Below, piece by piece: positions 11,456 through 22,734 of a stretch of DNA of 64,000 bases (position 1 is its first letter; every line of letters starts with the position of its first letter). Source of the stretch: Bedellia somnulentella (lineage: Eukaryota > Arthropoda > Insecta > Lepidoptera > Bedelliidae); contig OY755190.1 in NCBI GenBank assembly GCA_963576735.1, forward strand, positions 8,177,695 through 8,241,694. Direction: 5' to 3'. The notes under the pieces were generated by a model. It saw nothing but the letters and a program-made list of their open reading frames with translations. It searched no databases and was not told the origin of the DNA. Position numbers and translations under genes: made by a program.

Positions 11456-12051
11456 ATTACATTCAAGCTACACATTTTGAATTCATACATTTGATTTGAA
11501 AAATTTGACCTAGGTTTGTAATTGCAGGCATAAATTACCTGATTGTCCGAATTAATTAGTAAATACCCCAGGTTGGTTATTGAATGCTTGAATCATCTAA
11601 TAATTTGAAAAATCTAAAATATTCCATATTTCACCGGGTACGCTACTTTCACGGTAATCGTTGGTTGGTCTACGCGTAACAGGCCAGAGTGATGGACTAA
11701 GGCCAAAATACCCTATTAATAGTAGACTTGTCAATCATGGGGGCACATTGGCCTGTGATGATACAAATCGCTGAAATAGGTTTGGATTCCTAATTCAGAA
11801 TAATTTCAAATGGTAACAATTGCCACTTATGTGCTATTTAGAGCATTACTAGGAAATCAAATATTGAATCATAAATAATACGAAATTGATTTAATTTTAC
11901 TTCAATTGCAATTAAAAAACAAAAGTAATTAACGTTGAACTTGACTCCATGTCATTTACAGAAAAAGTGTTAGGATTAACGTCCTGTGAGTATAGATAGG
12001 TTGGTATTAGAACATTAATCATGGACCCTTTCAAATCTAAATGAATATCAT

Positions 12052-12303
12052 TCATATACATTCATTCATATACTCACGGCTATAAATTCCTTAACGGGGT
12101 AGCCAGAGCTTTGGAATGAGAAATTCCTCAGCCACTTTTAGAAGTTGAATGGGGAAAAGGTGGTAATAATAAATGTTTTTGGTGACTGGTCTCCAACCAC
12201 ATCGCCCAAAAATCACTTAAGAAGCCCCATACCCTTAGTCGCCTCTTACGATCACCCACGGGTAGAAATGGGGTAGTGTTATTCTAAGCCGACACTACAC
12301 GGC
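12052..12303 (-). repeat. (TATG)-tail SINE-like repeat
   Basis: Near full length, of the subtype with ACGATCACCCACGGGTAGAA, matching the copy at 17290-17539. Confidence 0.88.
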
Positions 12304-12358
12304 TGAATAAATGAATATCATTAATTGAATATTCATGTAGCCGTTCATGTTAACATAG

Positions 12359-12597
12359 GCCGTGTAGTGTAGGATGTCACTACCCTTTCTACCCACGAGT
12401 GTCGTAAGAGGCAACTAACAGGGCCTTTTTAAGTGATTTTTGGGCGATGCGGTTGGAGGCCATTCACCAAAGATACTTATATTTTTACCATCTTGTCCCC
12501 TATCAACTTCCAGATGTGGCTGAGGAGTTTAAGCTCTGATGCTCTAGCTATCCCTTTTTGGGATTTATGGCCGTGAGTAAGTATATGAATGTATGTG
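12359..12597 (+). repeat. (TATG)-tail SINE-like repeat
   Basis: Opposite in orientation to its neighbour at 12052-12303, so the two form an inverted pair separated by 55 bases. Confidence 0.85.
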
Positions 12598-13086
12598 AAT
12601 ATTCATGGGACATAAAAAAATCTCTTGTGTTTATTTTTCCAAATTTATTTAATAGTTTCTGAACCCAATATATGATTTTCTAACCTAGAATCAGTAAAAA
12701 TACGGTTATTTTTCACCCTGTTGTCATTTGACTCTAATAAAGTCACTGTGGCTCGAAGATAAGTTCTTCCAACATTACATTGAGTACGGCCTCTTAACAA
12801 GGTCGTAACTCCTCGGCCACAGAGAAGCTGGGTCGTGTAAGCACCTACTTATTTACACTTTACTGCTAACCGTACTAAAGTTCATACTAGAGATAATATA
12901 TATAATCCACAATGCACTATTTTCTTGGCAATAAAATTATTATAAATATAACGAACAAAAAAATATTACAAATATATTTCGAGTATATATTTGTAATATG
13001 CAATTCATATACGTTTATTATGTTCGAAAATCAATATTTGTATACATTTTTATGCTATACGGAAGACTAGATATTACTGAATAGAT

Positions 13087-13625
13087 TTATTTAAACATTT
13101 TTTGTTGATGAAAAATACTCTGGTGATCAGCGATACTTGTTTTGTCGGTTGAAGAGTTCCAAAAGATGATGAATATTTCAAGTGCTGATTTTGAAAGAAA
13201 GAGATTGAGGTTGAATGGGTATAAAATCAGAACCTTGGTTTTTGAGACACAGGTAAAAGCGTGATTGAGATTGATGGTAAGAAATTGGAACAAGTGAAAG
13301 ATATTGTATTCCTGGGAAGTTTTTTTACTAGGGATTAAAACTGTCTTGAAGATGTAGAAAAAGTGTAATGCTATTAATATAGCACTGAGCAGTCAAATGT
13401 CTCTGCTAGTCAGTGTCCGAAAAAGAGAGACAGTGCATGATGCTGTTCTAGTTCCTAAGCTTATGTATGGCTGTGAATTTTGGGTGTGGCAGAAGAAGCA
13501 TTAGAGCATAGTGAATGAATTATAGATTAGGTCCCTCAGAAAAGTTTGCAATGTAAAATTATGTGATCGTATGAAAAATAATATGATTCGAGAAAGGTGC
13601 GATGTGAAAGATGATATTTTAAAAA
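13087..13625 (+). pseudogene. LINE reverse-transcriptase C-terminal relic
   Basis: In one frame: KLEQVKDIVFLGSFFTRD, then a stop, NCLEDV, and further on pieces resembling SWVWQKK and KVRLCDR-type text of insect endonuclease-reverse transcriptase LINEs (the segment between the catalytic domain and C-terminus). Many stops and frame changes. Its 3' end type (MDVNEAREVC..RTKWRSIVSAYP) occurs as separate fragments elsewhere in the window. Confidence 0.7.
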
Positions 13626-14911
13626 TAAATACCCACTAAAATTGCTTTCTTCATCTATCCATCTAAAGACATACAAAGTAATAAAATAGTGCCTCCACCA
13701 TGCATATAAACATCCTTTAAGCAATCATAAATTATAGTAAAAATAGTTAAATTGACATATTTATCCCTCTAAAACTATATAAGCAATTAAATAAATACTG
13801 ACATCACGTGATGGGCAAAATGCCATGCCATGGCATCTTTGATGATTTAGAGAGCGTCTGAATAAAACGTTAGTAACATGCCCATATAGCGCAATTTTTC
13901 GCGGTTTCTTCGAACATGATTCTAATCCGTGATCATGATTACCTACCAGCCATATACTTCAACTATGATGACATTGAAATAGTATCATTAGAAACAATGC
14001 TAATCCGTTTAAAATTTGCCTTTTATTTAGAGAAAGTATTTTGTCGTTCTCAAAACAATTAAATTACAACATTTACCAACACTACTTCGCGCCTTTTTGT
14101 TATTAATAGCCGTGAGTATAGGTAGTTAGGTATATAGTTTACATAATATTTGACGCACGTTGACAGCATGACTATAACCAAAGTTTTATGGATTTTTTAC
14201 ATTTATAGTAGCTGATCCGGCAAATATTTTTTTGGTTTATAATTTTTTTCCGAAATCATAAGGGTGGACAACCTTTATCACTTAAAAGTATAAAAATAGT
14301 TATAAACCTCTTCTCAGACCCACCGAACGATTATTCAAAAAATAATAGTGTTGGTAAATGTTGTAATCAAATTGTTTTTAGAACGACAAAGTACTTTCTC
14401 TAAATAAAACGAAAATTTTAAACTGTAAGTAACTGCACTGTATTTGTGAGTTGAATAGTTTTTTGCACGTGACCTCAAATTATATATTTTATAAAAGCAT
14501 TGATGACATTACGTTGGAAAATATTGGAGTTGTTTGTTAATTTTATGTTTTAATTATTATTATTTTGGCTTAGAATAGCACAATGTAGTTTTTTTGCGTT
14601 TTATTAATTAAATTAATTATAAAAGCGAGTTTAAATCACTACTTAAACTCTTTTTCTCTCAAACATTTAAACAAATGCGAGGAAATATAAATTTCAATTA
14701 TCTGGATAATATTATTGGTAGTTATTTTTGCTGCCTAACTGCAAGAAGCTTTGCAACTATTCAATTTAAGGTGACATGATGGTTACGTCACAAACAAAAA
14801 GAAAATAGCTCTACGTAACCACTTCAGATTTGTGCAACCGATTTTTTTATATATATTGTAACACAAAAAAAAAATATTTTTCACCAATTTGACGATCTTC
14901 TTCTTTTCCAG

Positions 14912-15078
14912 TCCATCGGTATTCCGTGGTCATACACCTTAGAGTTCCCGAGTCTAGGCTACGAGTTCTAAGTCCCGCCGCAGTACATCATGAAAATAAA
15001 TGAAGAAACGTGGACCGTATTATCGGTTATAGCGAAATATGCGATCACTTTCTATAAACAAAGAAACTCTTCTTTTGT
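14912..15078 (+). pseudogene. Carboxypeptidase last-exon pseudogene fragment
   Basis: Translates as SIGIPWSYTLEFPSLGYEF, then TAA at 14969-14971, then VPPQYIMKINEETW and on to ITFYKQRNSS. It matches exon 8 of the gene at 31411-31581 nearly residue for residue, including the catalytic-Glu motif YTLE. The upstream splice acceptor (polypyrimidine plus CAG, ending at 14911) is kept. It lies on the opposite strand 16 kb away and no other exon was found near it. The in-frame stop shortly after the catalytic Glu and the loss of the normal terminal codons make it a relic of a duplicated carboxypeptidase, not a working gene. Confidence 0.9.
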
Positions 15079-15167
15079 ATGTAACAATACCTTTGCTTTA
15101 TATTTTGTTACTTGCTTAATGAAATATATGTAAAAAAAGTGGTTTCTTTGCGCTATCAAGCTCTGTA

Positions 15168-15378
15168 ATATTGGCTTAGAAAAGCACTGAATAATGTTTT
15201 CCGTGGGTGTCGTAGGAGAAGACTTAGGGTATTTGGGAATTTTTTAATAATTGTTGTACCAATCACTAACTATCCTTTATTTTTTTCCCTCCTAACTTAC
15301 AAAAGTGGCTGAAGAATTTCAAATTCTGAATCGTTGACTACCCCTTTTTGGGAAGTATAGCCGCAAGTAAATATAATA
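15168..15378 (+). repeat. (TATG)-tail SINE-like repeat, diverged
   Basis: TTGGCTTAGAAAAGCACTGA to ATAGCCGCAAGTAAATATAA. It directly precedes the 384-bp foldback MITE. Confidence 0.75.
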
Positions 15379-15390
15379 CGCATATACATA

Positions 15391-15774
15391 AAGTGATAAA
15401 AAATTTACCAAAAAATGCTAGAATTTAAATACAAATCTGAATAAGTGGTATCCATTTAGTTGTGCCGCCGATTTCTTGTATAAATAAGTACCTTATTCGC
15501 AGAACGTTTGGCATATCATTGCATAAAAAAACAAACTTAAATTACATATTATGTATGCCATATGCCAAACGATATACATACACATATGCATAAAAAAACA
15601 AACTTAAATTACATATTATGTAATTTAAGTTTGTTTTTTTACGCAATGATATGCCAAACGATCTGCGAATAAGGTACTTATTTATAACAGAAATCGGCGG
15701 CACAACTAAATGAATACCACTTATTCAGATTTGTATTTAAATTCCAGCATTTTGTGGTAAATTTTTTACCACTT
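15391..15774. mobile_element. 384-bp foldback MITE
   Basis: Both halves are near-perfect reverse complements (AAGTGATAAAAAATTTACC ... GGTAAATTTTTTACCACTT; GTTGTGCCGCCGATTTCT ... AGAAATCGGCGGCACAAC). The left half has an inner direct duplication of the GCATAAAAAAACAAACTTAA segment. CATATA stands on both outer sides. No coding capacity. Confidence 0.85.
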
Positions 15775-16005
15775 TTTTCATATATTCCAAAATTTTTGTG
15801 TAATTCAACAATCTTATTTTCTCACTCTTCACCTTGTAAAGATAATTACCATAACTCCTCAGTCCCGTAGAACCCGAGGCTGATGAAGCACCCACTTATT
15901 TCCACTAAACGGCCTACCTGACGACAATTCATAGCCCTCCAATAAACGTTACTTGCAATATAGCTCTGGAACTTTATTTTCTTTGGGTAATATTATATAA
16001 CCAAC

Positions 16006-16142
16006 ACCCGATTTCTGAATTGAGTATTCAAGCTGAGAACGACTCAAGTATCGTTTTGTTTAGTTCAGTTGTTAAGATTTCAATGCGACAGAACGATACT
16101 TAAGTTGTTCTCAGCTGGAATACTCAATTCAGAAATCGGGCG
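16006..16142. mobile_element. 137-bp palindromic MITE
   Basis: CCCGATTTCTGAATTGAGTA at the left is matched inversely by TACTCAATTCAGAAATCGGG at the right, and the inner AGCTGAGAAC / GTTCTCAGCT arms pair too. The loop is about 35 bases. Confidence 0.8.
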
Positions 16143-16275
16143 TTACTCTGTTATAATTCTGATATTTATCGGTTGATTGTGTATAAGGAGGGGACTTTTG
16201 ACACAAATCACTAAAAGGTATGGCGTACTGCTGAGCACCTCAGCGTAGGAGTAGGTTCATTGAAGCATCATTTTA

Positions 16276-16592
16276 TTCTCACATAACTAAACTTAACCAT
16301 CACGTCATATACCGAAGGGTTTAGCAGAGGTACTAATGTTTCTGAACATCACGTGACGTGATACAGTTACCTGGTATACAGAGAACCCACGTTTGGCTTG
16401 AACAGTGTAATCATATATACGTGATATAGGGCCGGTTTATTGCCGTTTTGTAGGACTAACTCATGTGACATTGTATTCAGTGACAACTCAGCCATGTGGG
16501 TTGCCTGACGATGATTTCCCTCACAAAAGGGATTCGAATCCTTATCGTCTGTACGATAAACGGTGTTCTACCCACTGATTTATCACGGTTGC
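16276..16592 (-). repeat. tRNA-derived SINE, internally deleted
   Basis: Shows the tail-side GAAGGGTTTAGCAGAGG, TCACGTGACG and CAGCCATGTGGGTT, and the head GGATTCGAATCC plus TGTTCTACCCACTGA. A body segment between the Pol III head and CCCTCAC is missing. Confidence 0.85.
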
Positions 16593-16693
16593 TAAAGTAA
16601 AATTAAGTATGAATATGAGTCTAAATTTCAAAGGCATTTTATAGTAAAGGCATTAATTGGTTTGAAAACTTGATCTTAAATGCTCACTTGATT

Positions 16694-16736
16694 ATCAAAG
16701 CTATATCATTGACGGTATAGCTTTGATATGGACACC
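16694..16736. repeat. Short perfect hairpin
   Basis: ATCAAAGCTATA and TATAGCTTTGAT are inverted around a TCATTGACGG loop. Confidence 0.6.
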
Positions 16737-17289
16737 TACTTGAATTGAAACTTGACTATGAAAATCTAAATAGATGTATTGAGAGAACTGATATTCGAAT
16801 CAATATAAAAACATAATATATTTTGCAAACAATTGCTCATAAACTTACGCAGTATTTTAAATATTTATAATTTATTTAAAATACGGCGCAAACGTTTGAG
16901 TTAAGTTGAGTTGAGTTTTTTTATATTTCTGTAGCAGCACTTACCAAAGAAAACTAACACTCAACTAAGTAAATCTTGTAAAATCATCTTAGACATTTGT
17001 CTGTTTTGAAGACGATCCCGAGTGACCAAACAACTAACAAAAACCATGTCATACAAAAACATCGTGTGACATCTTTTCCACTTGTTCTTTTGTTCCTTTG
17101 GGAATTGACGAAAAACATTTTGTCAGTAATGTTTTATTGAAAAAACAAATGGACATTATAGCAAAAGAAAACTGAAATAGTTTGCACAACTTTTTTTTAT
17201 TTTCGTCGTGTAGATCGGTTTAGAATAGCATCTCTGCTATTTCGTAACGTACAAACTGGCATAGGGTAATTGATATTTGAAATATGGGG

Positions 17290-17539
17290 ACATACATACA
17301 TACATATACTCACGGCTATAAATCCCTTAACGGGGTAGCCAGAGCTTTGAAATGAGAAATTCCTCAGCCACTTTTGGAAGTTGGTTGGGGAAAAGATGGT
17401 AATAATAAATGTTTTTGGTGACGGGTCTCCAACCACATCGCCCAAAAATCACTTAAAAGCCCCTATACCTTTAGTCGCCTCTTACGATCACCCACGGGTA
17501 GAAATGGGGTAGTGTTATTCTAAGCCGACACTACACGGC
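17290..17539 (-). repeat. (TATG)-tail SINE-like repeat beside the foldback element
   Basis: Full length. Its 5' end ...CACTACACGGC supplies the left 9-bp target site of the foldback transposon. Confidence 0.9.
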
Positions 17540-19845
17540 ACCAGTGTGAAGTTAGCGGCCGATTCCAGCGGCCGATTATAACCCGACCAAATTAAAAATT
17601 TTCAATATAAAAAGGTGTAAAACCAGGAATTTCAGCATCTAAGAAGCCTCATTGCCACATAAATAGCTGCATTAACACTCTAGGCCATTAACCTGCCCGA
17701 ACGCGAACCTTAAACCCATGAAACAAAATGTAGAGCAGCCACCCTAGATGAATTATTAAAAACTTTTCTGACATGAGCCCCAAGCTTCTACACACCTAAA
17801 GTATGGTATCAAAAGAACCGTATTAAATAATTCTACAGGATGCATACCAAAATATTTGAATATGAAGAGATTTTTACCCCTCAATCGCAAGGGTAACCCT
17901 AGCGGCCGATTTCAGTGAAATTAATAGTTGTGATAAAATCTGCCCAAAGCTTCCACACACCTTAAGTGTGGTACCAAAAGAACCGTATTAAATAGCTCTA
18001 CCGGTTGCAAACCAAAATATATGAATATGAAGAGCTTTTCACCCTTCAATCACACAATATAGCAATTTAACGTACAAAAAAATGATATATTTTCTGACAC
18101 GAACCCAAAGCTTCTACACAACTTGAGTGTGGTATCAAAAGAACCGTATTAAATAGTTCTACAGGATTCATACCAAAATATTTTAATATGAAGAGATTTT
18201 AACCCTTCAACCATACGATAGAGCAATTTCACGTACAAAAAAACGATAAATATTTTCTGACACGAACCCAAAGCTTCTACACACCTTGAGTATGGTATCA
18301 AAAGAACCGTATTAAATAGTTCTACATGATGCATACCGAAATATTTGAATATGAAGAGATTTTAACCCCTCAATCGCAAGGGTAACCCTAGCGGCCGATT
18401 TCAGTGAAATGAATAGTTGTGATCAAATCTGCCCAAAGCTTCTACACACCTTAAGTGTGATATTAAAAGAACCGTGTTAAATAGTTCTACAGGATGCATA
18501 CCAAAATATTTGAATATGAAGAGATTTTAGTCCTTCAATCACACGATAGAGCAATTTTACGTACAAAAAAATGACAAATATTTTCTGACACGAACCCAAA
18601 GCTTCTACACACCTTGAGTGTGATATTAAAAGAACCGTGTTAAATAGTTCTACAGGATGCTTACCAAAATATTTGAATATGAAGAGATTTTAACCCTTCA
18701 ATCGCAAGGTTAACCCTAGCGGCCGATTTCAGTGAAATAAATAGTTATGATAAAATCTGCCCAAAGCTTCTACACACCTTGAGTGTGGTATCAAAAGAAC
18801 CGTATTAAATAGCTCTACAGGATGCATACCAGAATATTTGAATATGAAGAGATTTTAACCCCTCAATCGCAAGGTTAACCCTAGCGGCCGATTTCAGCGA
18901 AATGAATAGTTGTGATAAAATCTGTCAAAAGCTTCTACACACCTTGAGTATGGTATCAAAAAAACCGTATTAAATAGCTCTACAGGATGCATACCAAAAT
19001 ATTTTAATATGAAGAGATTTTAACCCTTCAACCATACGATAGAGCAATTTCACGTACAAACAAATGATAAATATTTTCTGACACGAACCCAAAGCTTCTA
19101 CACACCTTGAAAATGGTATCAAAAGAACCGTTTTACATAGATCTACAGGATGCATACCAAAATATTTTAATATGAAGAGATTTTAACCCTTTAATCGCAA
19201 GGTTAACCCTAGCGGCCGATTTCAGTGAAATAAATAGTTGTGATAAAATCTGCCCAAAGCTTCTACACACCTTGAGTATGGTATCAAAAAAACCGTATTA
19301 AAAAGCTCTACAGGATGCATACCAAAATATTTGAATATGAAGAGATTTTAGCCCTTCAATCACACGATAGAGCAATTTCACGTACAAAAAAATGATAAAT
19401 ATTTTCTGACATGAACCCAAAGCTTCTACACACCTTGAGTATGGTATCAAAAGAACCGTTTTAAATAGCTCTACCGGATGCATACCAAAATATTTGAATA
19501 TGAAGAGATTTTAACCCTTCAATCGCAAGGTTAACCCTAGCGGCCGATTTCAGTGAAATAAATAGTTATGATAAAATCTGCCCAAAGCTTCTACACACCT
19601 TGAGTGTGGTATCAAAAGAACCGTATTAAATAGCTCTACAGGATGCATACCGAAATATTTGAATATGAAGAGATTTTAACCCTTTAATCGCAAGGTTAAC
19701 CCTAGCGGCCGATTTCAGTGAAATAAATAGTTGTGATAAAATCTGCCCAAAGCTTCTACACACCTTGAGTATGGTATCAAAAGAACCGTATTAAATAGTT
19801 CTACCGGATGCATACCAAAATATTTGAATATGAAGAGCCTGATTG
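17540..19845 (-). repeat. Left satellite arm of the foldback element
   Basis: Unique end sequence (to about 17770) is followed by alternating 162-166-bp subunits. One carries GCGGCCGATTTCAGTGAAAT, the other carries ACGTACAAAAAAATGATAAA and TTTTCTGACACGAACCCAAA. Both share the segment from CAAAGCTTCTACACACC to AGGATGCATACC. Orientation is inverted relative to the right arm. The left arm is shorter and its subunit order is less regular. Confidence 0.9.
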
Positions 19846-20377
19846 AGCTTAGATATATCGGAAAAAATGCCTTAAGTTTAGCATAAGCAAATTCACAGTA
19901 CGAAGTCTGTCGGGTCAACTAGTTTAGGAAATAAAATTACAACAACCAGTTCAGCGGTGACGAACTGAAAATAATTGATATATTTTTGTTACGACGAACG
20001 TTTATAGTGAAATAACTGATATCTGCAAATAAGGCGACACTTTTAATATATTATAATCAATAATTTCTAAGGTTTTCAAAAATCTGGTCTAAGGCATCAG
20101 CAATGTTCTCAACAAAAAAGATATTTTAAATCTGTATTTATGTCAAAATGATCATCATCATTTTGTAAAAGAAACTCAAAAATGGTCTAATGGTGAATAG
20201 ACATCACAAGACCAATTGACCATCATCTTGATAATAAAAAAGACCCCTATGCAATTCCTTCCTCTCCATTCCTCTTTTAGTGATTTGGTGATACATAATC
20301 AAATAAATAATACAAGTGTCTGAGATAAAGATAGCACAAGTCTAATTGACAACACCCTTGATCATATCTCAGAAACA

Positions 20378-22720
20378 ATGGACCACACACTTGGTAATAA
20401 AAAAGACTCTTATGCAATCTCAGAAAATATTAGCGTATATGAAGAACTGCAAGTAACACCTGATATGGAGAACATTCCGAAGTGGATTTTATATATCCAG
20501 TTGAGAAAACTCAATGCTTATAATACCAAAATAAACTCAAAACGCAGCAAACTTGTCTAAATCAAAAAATGCATAAAAAGAAGGTGAATCCACAATTGAT
20601 CCCTTAGTATACGATAATATGTTCAACCAAAACAATAAACTAAACACCTAAAACTATACTTATGCACTACACAAACTTATAAATAAAAATTTTAATAATA
20701 CCTGTTTTTTAGTATTTAAAAAAGTAAAATATCTAAAAAATAAAAAATAATTGTTACTGCTAGATGCAAGCAACAACATTGTAAGTCATTCAAGATAAAA
20801 ATTAAACATCTGAAAGTCACGGTACTAAGCGAAAGTGAGAATTTTTATCACAATGAAATGTGTACAAATCAAGTAAGAGGGATTGAAAAAAAATTACTAA
20901 AAAACCAACTTTTGCACGAGAAATCTTTTATACATAACATAATAACATAACATAAACGTTCACGCCGAATATCCCCGAAGGGGTTTGCAGAGGTACTAAT
21001 ACTTCTGAACATCACGTGACTTTGTCACCTGGTGTTCAGTGCACCCACGTTTTGCATGGACAGTGTACTCACGTGATAGGGGGCAGGCCTATCGCCGTTT
21101 TGTACGAATACACTGTCACATGACTAAGTACAACTCAGCCATGTGGGTTTCCTCACGATGTTTTCCCTCACCGTTAACAACCATGATAAATTAACCACAC
21201 ATATGTCTTTAGAAAAGACAAATTGGTGTAGGCCCGACCCAGGATTTGAACACTAGTCGCTTGCACGATAACCGAGTGTTCTACCCACTGGGCTATCACG
21301 GTCTTAAATCTTTTATAATTAACCAAAAACAACTGAAGTCTGTGAATAAGGCAAAAAACTAAGAATTGACAAAAATTTAGAAAACATTAAATCTGACGAT
21401 GTTTTCCGAAAAAATAGATCTGAGGCATTAGCTATAAATGACCGCAACAAACATGAGGTTCTTGATCTATATTTATATCAAAACGATCATAAAAATTCCC
21501 TTGTGCATAAAAATGTACAGCGCAATACAAGTAGTAATTTGAAAAAAGGTTAATGAAAAGCCTGCTTTGTATTTTGATGCCACGGGTGGTGTGATGAGAA
21601 AACTTAATACAGAAACAAAAAAGATGAGAACGTTTTTATACGCAGGTGTCATAAGTTTTAATCAAAGGATTTGCCCTATATTCTCATTTATATCGGGAAA
21701 ATATGACACTAATACCATATTTAAATGCCTAAATGACTTAAAGAAATTTTCTGAAAAAAGTAATGCCTGGCCCGTTTTTCGGGAGTGGTAACCGATTTTT
21801 CTTTCGCATTAATAAACGCCGCATGTGAAGCATTCAACAAATTAACCCCGAACCAATATTTGGAAATATGCTCCAAGCAAAGATACCCAAAAATATTACG
21901 CCTTTATTTCTTTGTTGTGCACACCTTATGAAAAATATGTGCAAAGATATTGATAATAGCGATGTCGGGTGCGAAGAAAAGAAAATATTGAAAGATATGA
22001 TGGCTAAATTATTTTCAGGTACAAATTTAGCTTTCATGGAAAATTATATTAAAAATTAATATATAAATATTACAATCCCCTTGGGTATCTCAGGATGTAG
22101 TTAATGCACAGAAATTATTTAATTCATCGGATTCTAATGATTTTGAGAGTGTTCGAAATTCAGATATTGCTCAATCTGACATAAAATCTTTAAATAATGA
22201 CCCTAATTATGTTATTTTAGAAAATTATTTCGGTCGCTTAAAATCTATTGCATTAAATAATAAAAAAAAAATTAAAATCTGCACAATTTTTAAGAATAAT
22301 CATTTAGTTCCAAATTTTTAAAAAATATTGGCAAATCGCAACTTTGTAACAAAAAACACAAGATTTATAAAAAATCCAAAACTAAAAGTATCTTTTAAGA
22401 TGAAGAGCAATGGAACCGCCCAAAAAAATATCTAAAACCACTCATTTTACCGGTAAATACTTAAAACGATTTAAAATAGAAGAATATAAAACCGATGAAA
22501 CATGTATCGTCTGTAAAGAAGGGTCACAAGTTGATAAAAATTAACTAAATGGACAGAGTGTGGAACATGTAGTGGATGGTTGCATAAAACGTGAGCGCAA
22601 TCGTTTAATAAAAAAATAGACATTACAAAAAAATTCATTTGCTTTTGGTGTGAAACTGCAAAATCTTCAAAAAACAACTTTAAAGATTCAAAAAGTATTA
22701 GCATAATATGCACTGAAATA
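20378..22720 (+). pseudogene. Broken MULE/NOF-like transposase with C-terminal PHD-like finger
   Basis: Seen in order: an N-terminal open piece 20378-20560 (NIPKWILYIQ), a nested SINE (20943-21305), then 21567-21791 with YFDATGGVMRK (first catalytic Asp region of MULEs), then in another frame VTDFSFALINAACEAFN (about 21787-21840; second Asp), then LCCAHLMKNMCKD (21901 on), and a Cys/His finger at 22500-22650: CIVC, then after a frame change CGTCSGWLHK and FICFWC. The spacing is that of a PHD finger (C4HC3 with W before H). At least two frame changes plus the SINE make it non-functional. The role in transposition is from family knowledge. Confidence 0.78.
20943..21305 (-). repeat. tRNA-derived SINE (TTATG tail), nested in the foldback element
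   Basis: The tRNA-like head is near 21305 and the ATAACATAACATAAACG tail complement is at the low end. Direct repeats AAATCTTTTATA at 20931-20942 and 21306-21317 are the target duplication, so this SINE inserted after the foldback element. Confidence 0.9.
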
Positions 22721-22734
22721 TTTAATATTATAAA

